DNA from: Fuerstiella sp041398845
GTDB lineage: Bacteria > Planctomycetota > Planctomycetia > Planctomycetales > Planctomycetaceae
Direction of reading: 5' to 3'
NCBI GenBank assembly: GCA_041398845.1
Contig: JAWKTZ010000007.1
Location: forward strand, 558,001 to 622,000
DNA length: 64,000 nt
Shown here: piece after piece, positions 44,807 through 52,983 of the stretch
How the letters are laid out: each line of letters starts with the position of its first letter
Numbering within the stretch: position 1 is the stretch's first letter
Program-made: the position numbers and the translations under genes
The notes under the pieces: generated by a model
What the model was told of the DNA's origin: nothing
What the model saw: only the letters and a program-made list of their open reading frames with translations
Database searches by the model: none

Positions 44807-46048
44807 TTGCATCGTCAGAAACTGAATTCGAAGCACAGCGAATCATTGGCTCATCTGTGGCAGCCAATTGTCCACGCGACCGCTCAGCGCGAATCCGCAT
44901 GGATTGAATTTCGCCGTCGCCTGCATCGAGCTCCCGAACCCAGCGGCCACGAACGCCACACCAGTCAGGCGATCTGCGAACAACTGAAAGCCGCCGGAAT
45001 CGCCGCCACGATTCCCGAACGCGGCGTTGGAGCAGTAGCCAACTTTGCTCTGGGCCATGCAACAAACGATTCGCCCACGATTGCCCTGCGAGCTGACATT
45101 GATGCGCTCCGAATGAACGATCAGAAAACGACGGCCTATGCTTCTCAGAAGCCGGGCCTGGCTCATACGTGCGGCCACGATGTGCATACGACAATCATGT
45201 GTGCAGCAGCCGAACTTCTGAACCATCTGCAGTCCACCGTGCCCGGTGAAAAACTTCCGGCGATTAACATTCGTCTGCTGTTTCAGGCGGCGGAAGAATC
45301 CTGTCAGGGAGCATTGTGGATGATCGAAGACGGAATGCTGGAGAACGTCGACTGCATTCTGGGACTGCACGTGGAACCGCAGCTTCCGGTGGGACAGATC
45401 GGCATCTGTTATGGAACTCTGACGGCTCAGGTGGATGAAGTGCATATCACACTGCATGGCATTGGCGGCCATACTGCTCGACCACACAACACAACCGATC
45501 CGATTGCAGCGGCCGCGATGCTGATCACAACGCTGCATCAGATGCTGCCGCGAACCGTGGATGTCCGGGACGCGTCCGTGTTTTCGTTTGGAACGGTTTC
45601 GGGGGGCACGGCGTCCAACGTGATTCCCGATCGAGTTCAGCTTTCGGGAACGCTGCGGACCACAGATCGGGACAGTCGTGAAAAGCTGATGGAACGAATT
45701 CGCCTTGCTGTCGAATCTGTTGCGTCGCTGACCGGCAATGAAATCGCTCTGCAGTTTGCGAAGCCACTGGGATCCGTTCGCAACTCACAGCGTCCCACAT
45801 CGGCATTCGAACTGGCGGGTCGTCAGGTGCTGGGTGACGCAGGCATCGTGTTGTTAACGCGTCCCAGCATGGGCGGTGAAGATTTCGCGATGTATCTGGA
45901 CCACGTCCCGGGCTCGCAGATCCGTCTTGGCTGCGCCGGCAACGACCACAACTGGCCGCTGCTGCATTCCCCCGTCTTCGATGTCGATGAAGCCACGATC
46001 AGCATCGGAGCCCGCGTTGTCGCCCTGACCACGTTGCTGCTGGGGTAG
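44807..46048 (+). CDS. M20-family amidohydrolase/aminoacylase-like metallopeptidase
   Basis: The 413-residue enzyme belongs to the M20D amidohydrolases (IAA-amino acid hydrolase and hippurate hydrolase type). It starts with TTG at 44807. Metal-site motifs are visible: TCGHDVH, FQAAEESCQGA with the general base and bridging Glu, LGLHVEP and, near the end, LLHSPVF. The dimerisation domain contains HGIGGHTARPHNTTDP. Such enzymes release an amino acid from an N-acyl conjugate, but the substrate is unknown. There is no signal peptide. It lies 21 bases after the second metal permease, so they may share a transcript, and it is a metal-dependent enzyme. Confidence 0.88.
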   Translation: MHRQKLNSKHSESLAHLWQPIVHATAQRESAWIEFRRRLHRAPEPSGHERHTSQAICEQLKAAGIAATIPERGVGAVANFALGHATNDSPTIALRADIDALRMNDQKTTAYASQKPGLAHTCGHDVHTTIMCAAAELLNHLQSTVPGEKLPAINIRLLFQAAEESCQGALWMIEDGMLENVDCILGLHVEPQLPVGQIGICYGTLTAQVDEVHITLHGIGGHTARPHNTTDPIAAAAMLITTLHQMLPRTVDVRDASVFSFGTVSGGTASNVIPDRVQLSGTLRTTDRDSREKLMERIRLAVESVASLTGNEIALQFAKPLGSVRNSQRPTSAFELAGRQVLGDAGIVLLTRPSMGGEDFAMYLDHVPGSQIRLGCAGNDHNWPLLHSPVFDVDEATISIGARVVALTTLLLG

Positions 46049-46140
46049 GCAGGTGAATTGCAACGTCAGATGAATCCAATTCCGCACAATTATTGGCCTC
46101 ACTGATTGCGGATATTCCTGACTCAACCGTTAAAACAAAT

Positions 46141-46166
46141 GGCCCGGAAGCAACACCTTCCGGGCC
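46141..46166. terminator. Bidirectional terminator
   Basis: GGCCCGGAAG at 46141-46150 pairs with CTTCCGGGCC at 46157-46166, a perfect 10-bp stem with a 6-base loop. T-rich sequence follows on both strands (ATTTGTAAATTG on plus; ATTTGTTTTAA on minus). It separates the convergent M20 and DUF1559 genes. Confidence 0.88.
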
Positions 46167-46199
46167 ATTTGTAAATTGTTTCCGCGTGTGGCGACGCGA

Positions 46200-47303
46200 T
46201 TAGAACTCTCCGACGACTTCATCACCGGATTTGGTTCCCAAAGCTCCCCAGACGCCGTAAGGACTGGGCCCCGTGCCGTTGCAGGTCTTCGGAGGTGTCG
46301 TCAGGTTTCCGGTGTCGATATTGTCGCTGATAAACTTGACCGCACCGTCGGCCATCAGCACCTGAACACCACCCGTGTGAAAGCTACTCGGAGTCGTGAT
46401 TGCGAACTGTGAGTCGGCATTTCCGTTTCCGTTGGATCCGCAGGACGGTTTATTCGGCCCCAATACTGTCGTGAAGCCGACACGTTCTACCTGTCCATCC
46501 CACATGGCTCTGCCAATTTTTCCTTTCACCGACGTACCGGACTTGTAGTAGTCACCGTCTGCGGTGTCCAGACAGGAACTTGGATTGGTTGCGATTGACG
46601 GAACACTGGCCGCGATCCCCATCCGCACGGAAACCTCCCTGACTCCGACCGAGTTGATATTTCTGTTGAAACGAATGTGCTCACTCATGGCAATCGTGTT
46701 GCTGGTGCCGTCAGTAATGTCGCGAATCTGAGTACACCGCTGATAGCCAAAGATGCCGCGAACATCGCGGTTACTATTCACATTTCCGCCGGCTCCTAAA
46801 GGGACGGTCCCCAGAGGTGTGTCGCCAATGCAGAAATTATAATTATTCGACCGGCGAGTATCTCCGTCTTTTCCGTCCGACGGGCACAACACCATCGTCA
46901 ATGGCTGACTCCATGCGGCCCACCCGGACCAGCCCGGAGGACCTCCAACGGGAATTCCGTTGGCGGGATCGCCAGCCTGAATGACATTGTATAACGGAGA
47001 CTGGTCAAGATACGGCAGCAGTCCCACGTAACCGCTCAGGCGGTTTGAGTTTCCTCGAGCGTCGCCAGCAGCACCGGGAACCTGACCGAAGCCGCCCTTC
47101 CGAAATACAAAACTTCCGAATACATCGTGATAGTTGTGCAGTGCCAGTCCCAGTTGTTTCAGGTTGTTCTTGCATTGCGTGCGGCGAGCTGCCTCTCGAG
47201 CTTGCTGAACGGCCGGTAGCAACAGGGCAATTAAGATGGCAATGATTGCAATGACAACCAACAGTTCAATCAGCGTAAACCCGGACTTTCGAAGTGTTTT
47301 CAT
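46200..47303 (-). CDS. DUF1559 protein with type IV pilin-like N-terminus
   Basis: The 367-residue protein begins MKTLRKSGFTLIELLVVIAI, a class III (prepilin) leader: cleavage after Gly with the FTLIE motif, then a long hydrophobic helix. The DUF1559 body follows (AREAARRTQCKNNLKQLG, LALHNYHDVFGSF) and ends in the usual GVQVLMADGAVKFISDNID region. It would be processed by a prepilin peptidase and exposed at the cell surface or in a pseudopilus. This is among the most abundant gene families in planctomycetes. AAGGA lies 7 bases before the ATG. It diverges from the lipoprotein gene at 47469. Confidence 0.93.
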   Translation of the reverse strand: MKTLRKSGFTLIELLVVIAIIAILIALLLPAVQQAREAARRTQCKNNLKQLGLALHNYHDVFGSFVFRKGGFGQVPGAAGDARGNSNRLSGYVGLLPYLDQSPLYNVIQAGDPANGIPVGGPPGWSGWAAWSQPLTMVLCPSDGKDGDTRRSNNYNFCIGDTPLGTVPLGAGGNVNSNRDVRGIFGYQRCTQIRDITDGTSNTIAMSEHIRFNRNINSVGVREVSVRMGIAASVPSIATNPSSCLDTADGDYYKSGTSVKGKIGRAMWDGQVERVGFTTVLGPNKPSCGSNGNGNADSQFAITTPSSFHTGGVQVLMADGAVKFISDNIDTGNLTTPPKTCNGTGPSPYGVWGALGTKSGDEVVGEF

Positions 47304-47468
47304 TCACAGTTCCTTGAATTTGGAGAAGAAATAGATCAAACATCAGACGCACACAGTTCCAACACTGGACCGAACTCCTTAACATGCACCATGTCGCAGA
47401 ATTCAGGCGCGAGTTATAGCGTTGCCAATCCCCAAGAACAGTAGAAATCGCTCGAAAGACCTCACGGT

Positions 47469-47963
47469 ATGAAAAAATTCTTAAAGAAAATTCGAACCAT
47501 CAGCCCGCTGTTGACGATTGCCGTTACTCTCTTTTCAGTCAGTGGTTGCGGCGGCGGTTCGGCGGGGCCCGACGAAAGACCCGCACGAGTGCAGTTTGGT
47601 GGCACAGCAAAGTTGAATGGTGCCGCCATCCAGGATGGGTTGATCACATTTCATCCGGTCGGAAGCGGAAGCGGTGCGAGCGGAAAAACTGACAGCAAAG
47701 GCCAGTTCAAGATGTCGACTTTTGAATCCGGCGATGGCGTCATACCGGGTGAGTACAATGTGACAGTGGTCAAAGTCGGTGCCGCAGCAGATGCGCCCGA
47801 GTGGGTCCCGGAGGACGATCCGAATTACAACGGCGAGCCGGACTACAGTGCCGCAGCAGCACCAGACAACAAGCTGCCGCCACAGTTTGAAGACCCCAAA
47901 ACTTCTGGTGTCAAGGTCACGGTGACCGAAGCGAACACGGAATTCCTGCTGGAATTCAAATAG
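47469..47963 (+). CDS. Small lipoprotein with carboxypeptidase-regulatory-like beta domain
   Basis: The 164-residue product starts with a lipoprotein signal (FLKKIRTISPLLTIAVTLFS, lipobox SVSGC). The domain after it reads VQFGGTAKLNGAAIQDGLIT, FHPVGSGSGASGKTDSKGQF and GVIPGEYNVTVVKVG, the beta-sandwich pattern of carboxypeptidase regulatory-like domains. Such lipoproteins usually neighbour DUF1559 genes in planctomycetes, and here it diverges from one. It is probably surface-exposed, with a structural or binding role. The 165 bases between the two starts should hold both promoters. Confidence 0.82.
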   Translation: MKKFLKKIRTISPLLTIAVTLFSVSGCGGGSAGPDERPARVQFGGTAKLNGAAIQDGLITFHPVGSGSGASGKTDSKGQFKMSTFESGDGVIPGEYNVTVVKVGAAADAPEWVPEDDPNYNGEPDYSAAAAPDNKLPPQFEDPKTSGVKVTVTEANTEFLLEFK

Positions 47964-48013
47964 AGGGGTCACAGGGGAAAGAGCGCTGGGAGATATTCCG
48001 GGAAAGACCTGAT

Positions 48014-50884
48014 TCATTCGGGAATCCAGTAGATCTCAGCGCGCCCCTCTAACAGCACGGCCTGCGAACAATCAGGGACGACCAAAGGGCTGCTGGAGCC
48101 CGATCCGGGCCACTCGATCTCAACTTTGCGATTCGAGGGAAGACCTGCCGCTTTCTGGTTGGATGCGAGGTAGCCGTTGCCGGCATCCAGAATGCAGGTT
48201 AAATCCATCGAGATGGACGTGCCGACAGCATCCCTGCTTAACGTGGTGCCGACAAATGACAGCATTGCAAAACCGGTTTTTGGTGTTTCGTTCGTCACCA
48301 GCATTGCCGGGTCGTCAAGGCGGGAGATTACCAGGTCCCAGTTCTGGTCGTGGTTCCAGTCGCATCTTGCGACTCCGCGCCCACGAAACTCACTGTTGCG
48401 CACATCATTTTGTGACAGGCCGCGCTGTTCAATGAAGCCCTCTCCCTGTTGGTTGATCAGTAACTGTGGTGGCATTCGGAATGCACGACCTTCGTGAGCG
48501 AAATCGTCGAGGTCACCGTTGACCACGAAGATGTCCGGCCAGCCATCAGCATTCGCATCCAACGACTGTGTACCAAACCCCAGCCATGGCATTGATATCT
48601 GTCGGATTCCTGCCTGCTGGTTTCTATCCATTGCAATCCCCTGCTCGTTGAACAGATAAAGGGCATTGGCCTCGTTAAAGTAATTTGTGACGAACAGGTC
48701 CGGCATGCCATCCCGGTTGAAATCATCAGCCGCCACACCCATACAGGCCTGGGCCAACCCTTCGCTGCCGACGGCAACGCCACAACTGACGGCGGTTTCA
48801 CGATACACCGGAAACTCACCGACCTCAGCCACGTTGTTCCAAAGGACATTCGCCGTGGCATCGTTGGCGACAAAGATTTCCAGAAGGGGGTCCTGATCAA
48901 GATTCGTCACGACCAACCCAAGTCCGTTGCCCGCGACATCGATTCCTGCCGACTGAGTTACGTCGGTGAAACGACCGTCCCCGTTGTTCAGCAGAAGGCG
49001 GTCGATCGTCGGACTGAAGACGTGCGGTGCACATACCCTCGGACCTGCTGAGGTTTCGCAGATGAGTGAATCAACGTTGTGCCCGGCCACGTAGTTGACT
49101 TCGAAGATGTCCGGGAGGCCGTCCATATTGAGGTCGGCAATGGAACAACTGGTGGTCCATTCTGTTCCGGCAGGAATATTTTCTTCGAGCTGTTTCGCAA
49201 ACGTCCCGTCTCCCTGATTGATCCAATAGCTGTTGCGGCCAATATTGCCGACGACCACATCGGTGAATCCGTCGTTGTTCAAATCACCACAGCCGATTCC
49301 CTGACTAAATCCGACTTCGGTCAAACGACAGGCTTGAGTGATGTCAACAAATCGTTCACCGCGTTCATTTCTGTAGATGACATCCAGCCACTGACGGGAT
49401 TGCCGATCAACAGGCCAGTCGGATCCCTGAGTGAAATGCAGATCAGGCCAGGTGTCGTTGTCCAGATCCAGAACTCCCGCGCCGCCGCCGGTGAATTCAA
49501 ACATGCGGCGACCCGGAGTTGCTTCGTCCGGACTTTCGAAATAGGTGAAGTTGATCCCTTTTTCCGCAGCCTTGTCCGTCAGAAGAATGTCGGTTGCGGA
49601 ATGGACCTCGCTGGTCGACGGTGTTGGAGAAATTGGTTCGCTCACCGTTTTGTGCAGAGCCGGAAATCGCTCGATGCATTGACGAATAATGTCGCTGATG
49701 TCGGCAGAGGCCGCCGCACTGGCAGCCGGCGGACGATCAACCTGCCGAGCGACGGATCCCCACGCCATCGATTCCTCGACACGCCCGAGATCAGCCATAA
49801 TGACGGAAATTTCCCGAGCCGCATCAACGTTGAGTTGCGGTGACTGCAGCGATTTCGAAATGATGTCCAAACGATTCAGAATGGTTATGCGGCGTTGAAG
49901 TGGCGATAGATCCATTTCGGACCGTTCTGCGGTCAGCAACGACGCCAGATGTTGCATTGCTGCAAGGTGATCCGCCTGCTGCAGACAGCGTGCAAAGCAA
50001 AGAATCGCGTTCTGCAACTGGCCGTTGGCCTCAAAGGCCGCTCCGAGGACATACAAGTCTTCGTAGTTGCTGTTCGCCACGAGGCGATTGAACAGGTCGG
50101 GGATTGTGTCCGGCAGTGAGGGGCGCTGAGCTGTCTGGAGTTCGATTTGAAGCTGCAGAATCTGCTTTCTGTCAGCCGCGTTGCTGTCGCCACTCACTGT
50201 CTGCGGCCAACGTGTGTTCAGGCACCGGGCCGCCTCCGTAAAGTTTCCCCGACGAATGCTGTTTTTCGCAAGTCCCAAAACGGTCGCCGGGTCGGCCGGA
50301 TCGTGCTGAATACATTTCCTGAGATACTCCGTCGCGTCCATTCCCCGGTTTGGAGCGGCGAGCCAGCAGAGTTCGGTCCATGACATTTTTTGGAGCGACA
50401 GCAGCTTTCTGAGATGGATAACTGCGTCCGAAGTATGCCCGGTCGTCATTTTCAGCAACGCGGTTCTCGAAATCGCCTGATGGTCGTCGGAATTCTGAGC
50501 CAGCACCGTGTTGTAGCAATGTTCCGCCTTTGAGATACTGCCAAGCTCCCGATAGACCTCGCCCAGAGCAAACTGAGCTGTCAGGTAGTCTTTGGAGTTT
50601 CCACCGACAAACTCATAGAACTTCGCGGCCTCTTCCAGTCGACCGCATCGTGTGGCTGATTCCCCCGTCATCAAGGCCGCATCATCAGTGAGGACATCCT
50701 GTACGAAGAGTTGCTCACCAAGTGCCAGCACTTTGTCGTGCTCACCTCGCAGAAAATGCCGACGCAATGCGCGCAGATTCCCTTCGACGGAGACGACCGG
50801 CGTCGATGTCAGGGTATGGAACAAGAACGCCACTGCCGTCATCAGTACCGTGCCTGCGATGATCTTCTGTTTCAGACGAGCCAC
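48014..50884 (-). CDS. FG-GAP repeat/ASPIC-UnbV (CRTAC1-like) protein with TPRs
   Basis: The 956-residue protein starts at a GTG (GGAG upstream) with a membrane anchor or signal KIIAGTVLMTAVAFLFHTL. Residues about 35-330 are TPR-like helices. Then come FG-GAP beta-propeller repeats with Ca2+-binding loops: VLDLDNDTWPDL, CGDLNNDGFTDVVVGN, IADLNMDGLPDIFE, ADDFNRDGMPDLFV and SLDANADGWPDIFV. An ASPIC/UnbV domain closes the protein (NRKVEIEWPGSGS). Proteins with these domains act outside the cytoplasm. It begins 25 bases after the multihaem cytochrome gene on the same strand, a pair often seen in planctomycetes. Confidence 0.9.
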   Translation of the reverse strand: MARLKQKIIAGTVLMTAVAFLFHTLTSTPVVSVEGNLRALRRHFLRGEHDKVLALGEQLFVQDVLTDDAALMTGESATRCGRLEEAAKFYEFVGGNSKDYLTAQFALGEVYRELGSISKAEHCYNTVLAQNSDDHQAISRTALLKMTTGHTSDAVIHLRKLLSLQKMSWTELCWLAAPNRGMDATEYLRKCIQHDPADPATVLGLAKNSIRRGNFTEAARCLNTRWPQTVSGDSNAADRKQILQLQIELQTAQRPSLPDTIPDLFNRLVANSNYEDLYVLGAAFEANGQLQNAILCFARCLQQADHLAAMQHLASLLTAERSEMDLSPLQRRITILNRLDIISKSLQSPQLNVDAAREISVIMADLGRVEESMAWGSVARQVDRPPAASAAASADISDIIRQCIERFPALHKTVSEPISPTPSTSEVHSATDILLTDKAAEKGINFTYFESPDEATPGRRMFEFTGGGAGVLDLDNDTWPDLHFTQGSDWPVDRQSRQWLDVIYRNERGERFVDITQACRLTEVGFSQGIGCGDLNNDGFTDVVVGNIGRNSYWINQGDGTFAKQLEENIPAGTEWTTSCSIADLNMDGLPDIFEVNYVAGHNVDSLICETSAGPRVCAPHVFSPTIDRLLLNNGDGRFTDVTQSAGIDVAGNGLGLVVTNLDQDPLLEIFVANDATANVLWNNVAEVGEFPVYRETAVSCGVAVGSEGLAQACMGVAADDFNRDGMPDLFVTNYFNEANALYLFNEQGIAMDRNQQAGIRQISMPWLGFGTQSLDANADGWPDIFVVNGDLDDFAHEGRAFRMPPQLLINQQGEGFIEQRGLSQNDVRNSEFRGRGVARCDWNHDQNWDLVISRLDDPAMLVTNETPKTGFAMLSFVGTTLSRDAVGTSISMDLTCILDAGNGYLASNQKAAGLPSNRKVEIEWPGSGSSSPLVVPDCSQAVLLEGRAEIYWIPE

Positions 50885-50909
50885 GATTCTGTTCTCCGCC
50901 CATGGTAGT

Positions 50910-52784
50910 TCAACGCGTCGTCCCGGCCATTCTCAGACGCCGAATCAACTCGGCCTGACGATTTGCTTCAACAGCATCTCCACTCTCCTTTAAAACATGC
51001 TCCAGAAGTTCGCGCGTTGCCAGAGTGAGCGGATTGATTTCGAGTGAATGCCGAGCGGCGATTGCGGAATCTTCGAAGCGACCAAAATGGGCGAGAGCGG
51101 CTGCGCGAGTGCGGAGATTTGAGGAACTCCAGGCATTCAGTTGAAGAAGTCGGTCAACCGTGCTGAGCGAAGCCATGTACTGGCCGGTCGCCCATTGAAT
51201 CTGCAGTTGAGTTTGAAGAATGTTTTCATCCTGCGGTCGCTGCGCAACAGCCTTCCCGATCATTCGACCGGCGGCAGAGAAATCACCGAGCTGCAACAGC
51301 AGCCTTGCAGTTGCTCTGAGTATCTCCGCATCGTCGGACGAATCACTCAAAAGAGGGGCCAGCAGACTATACGCCTGCTCCACCTCCGGCTGAGTTCTCG
51401 CCCGAATGGCAAGCGTCAGCCCAAAGGCTCGCTGAACTTCATCCGGAGGCAGATTTTCACGGTCAGCCTGAAACACACTCAGTGCCGTCCTGATGACTTC
51501 CTCAGCAGCTTCGTAAGACCGAAGAACGCGGTGATCCGTTCTTGCGGTGTGAGGAATGTCACTGGCTTCGCGCTTCGGCATATGACAGGTCACACACGAA
51601 TCCGCAGGTGAAGTGGTTTGTCGTTGCTGCAAGTCCAGTCCGCACTGATTGACGACATCCTGGTGACACACAAGACATCGGCTGTTGTAAAAGGACAGTC
51701 GCTGATCGGACGACGGCATTTCATGCGGATCGTGGCAGCTATTACAATGAAAATCTCCGTTCGACTGCTGGTAACATTTGCTCGAAACCATCTGTTCGAC
51801 ATGACTGACGGCCTGAGAATTGGTCGTGGGTTCGCCGTGAACCGGTTCATTCACCAAAGTCACCCAGATGTCTGAAATCCGGTCGCCCGGCCGAAAGTCA
51901 TATGCGGAACGCCCTGCCCGAAGAACGCGAGACTCACCGTCCAGATGGCACTGAAAACAAACACTGTCACGCTGGTCCACCGGCAACTTTGCCGGATTGA
52001 CAATTGGATCCGCAGTCGGACGTGAGGCTGAACCACCTTCCTGAGTATGAAAACTGACATGTTCCGCTCCTGCGCCGTGACACCGTTCGCATCCGATTGA
52101 TGCTTCAACGACAAAATCATTCAGAAACCGATTGGTGTTGAGCCCTTCCGGCTTCACCTGACCAAGGTGACAGTTCACGCAGTCATCAGAGATACGACGC
52201 TCGAATCTCGCATGATCATGCCCGGAATAGCCTGGCGAGAGGTCCCACTCATTGATGTCTTCGTACCATGTGAGTGGTACCTGATACAGCGCATTCCCCT
52301 GAATCGATGCGAATGTGTAACCGTGTGTTCCCGAACCGAAGGCCAGATCCACCCGGCAGTCCTGCGAGTAGATCGTTCCGGCACCGTCTTCCATCTTTTC
52401 TGTTTGAAAATGATGTCCGTTCTGAGTCTTCACACCATAAATCCGGCCTTCCAGGGGACGCTCGACGGGAAGAGTGTCTTTGATGTGTTCCGGCAACTGA
52501 TCGGGAGTCGCCATTGAACGGGCCATCGGATGTCCCTGATAACGGTCAGCAATATCTGCATGGCATTCCGCACAGACCTTCGTTCCAACGAAGACCTGTG
52601 TCCGGCGACCATCCATCGGCCACCCGGATGCATCTGCGATTTCTGTCGAGTGACCGATCGCCGTGTCTGTCGACTGAGGCGATCGGCTGCCACACCCAAC
52701 CGATAAACAAAACACAAGCACACAACCAATCGGCAGAGACGGGGATGACAGCAACGGTCGAAAAGTGAGTTTTCGTACTTGCAT
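50910..52784 (-). CDS. Multihaem c-type cytochrome lipoprotein with TPRs
   Basis: The 624-residue protein has a lipoprotein-type signal ending near SVGC. Seven CxxCH haem sites are visible: CAECH, CVNCH, CERCH, CFQCH, CNSCH, CLVCH and CVTCH. About 170 residues of TPR-like helices follow (RATARLLLQLGDFSAAGRMI, HFGRFEDSAIAARHSLEI). It resembles the cytochrome c-554/nitrite-reductase-like group used in periplasmic electron transfer, but no substrate-site motif allows an enzyme name. It is the first gene of a two-gene unit with the FG-GAP/ASPIC protein. Confidence 0.9.
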   Translation of the reverse strand: MQVRKLTFRPLLSSPSLPIGCVLVFCLSVGCGSRSPQSTDTAIGHSTEIADASGWPMDGRRTQVFVGTKVCAECHADIADRYQGHPMARSMATPDQLPEHIKDTLPVERPLEGRIYGVKTQNGHHFQTEKMEDGAGTIYSQDCRVDLAFGSGTHGYTFASIQGNALYQVPLTWYEDINEWDLSPGYSGHDHARFERRISDDCVNCHLGQVKPEGLNTNRFLNDFVVEASIGCERCHGAGAEHVSFHTQEGGSASRPTADPIVNPAKLPVDQRDSVCFQCHLDGESRVLRAGRSAYDFRPGDRISDIWVTLVNEPVHGEPTTNSQAVSHVEQMVSSKCYQQSNGDFHCNSCHDPHEMPSSDQRLSFYNSRCLVCHQDVVNQCGLDLQQRQTTSPADSCVTCHMPKREASDIPHTARTDHRVLRSYEAAEEVIRTALSVFQADRENLPPDEVQRAFGLTLAIRARTQPEVEQAYSLLAPLLSDSSDDAEILRATARLLLQLGDFSAAGRMIGKAVAQRPQDENILQTQLQIQWATGQYMASLSTVDRLLQLNAWSSSNLRTRAAALAHFGRFEDSAIAARHSLEINPLTLATRELLEHVLKESGDAVEANRQAELIRRLRMAGTTR

Positions 52785-52983
52785 TCAATAGATCCGGACG
52801 GCTTTGCTGATCAGCGGGCGGGTAGGACGAGGGCAGGTTCCTGTTTGTCACCGGGGTCCATTATAGCACGACATTCGGTCGAAGTCTGGCTGCAACCGCT
52901 CACGATTGGAACTGCGGTAGACTGGCTTTATCATCAGGATTGCGGAAATTCGTGAGGCTCATCACGCAGTGTTCGCTGCCACA

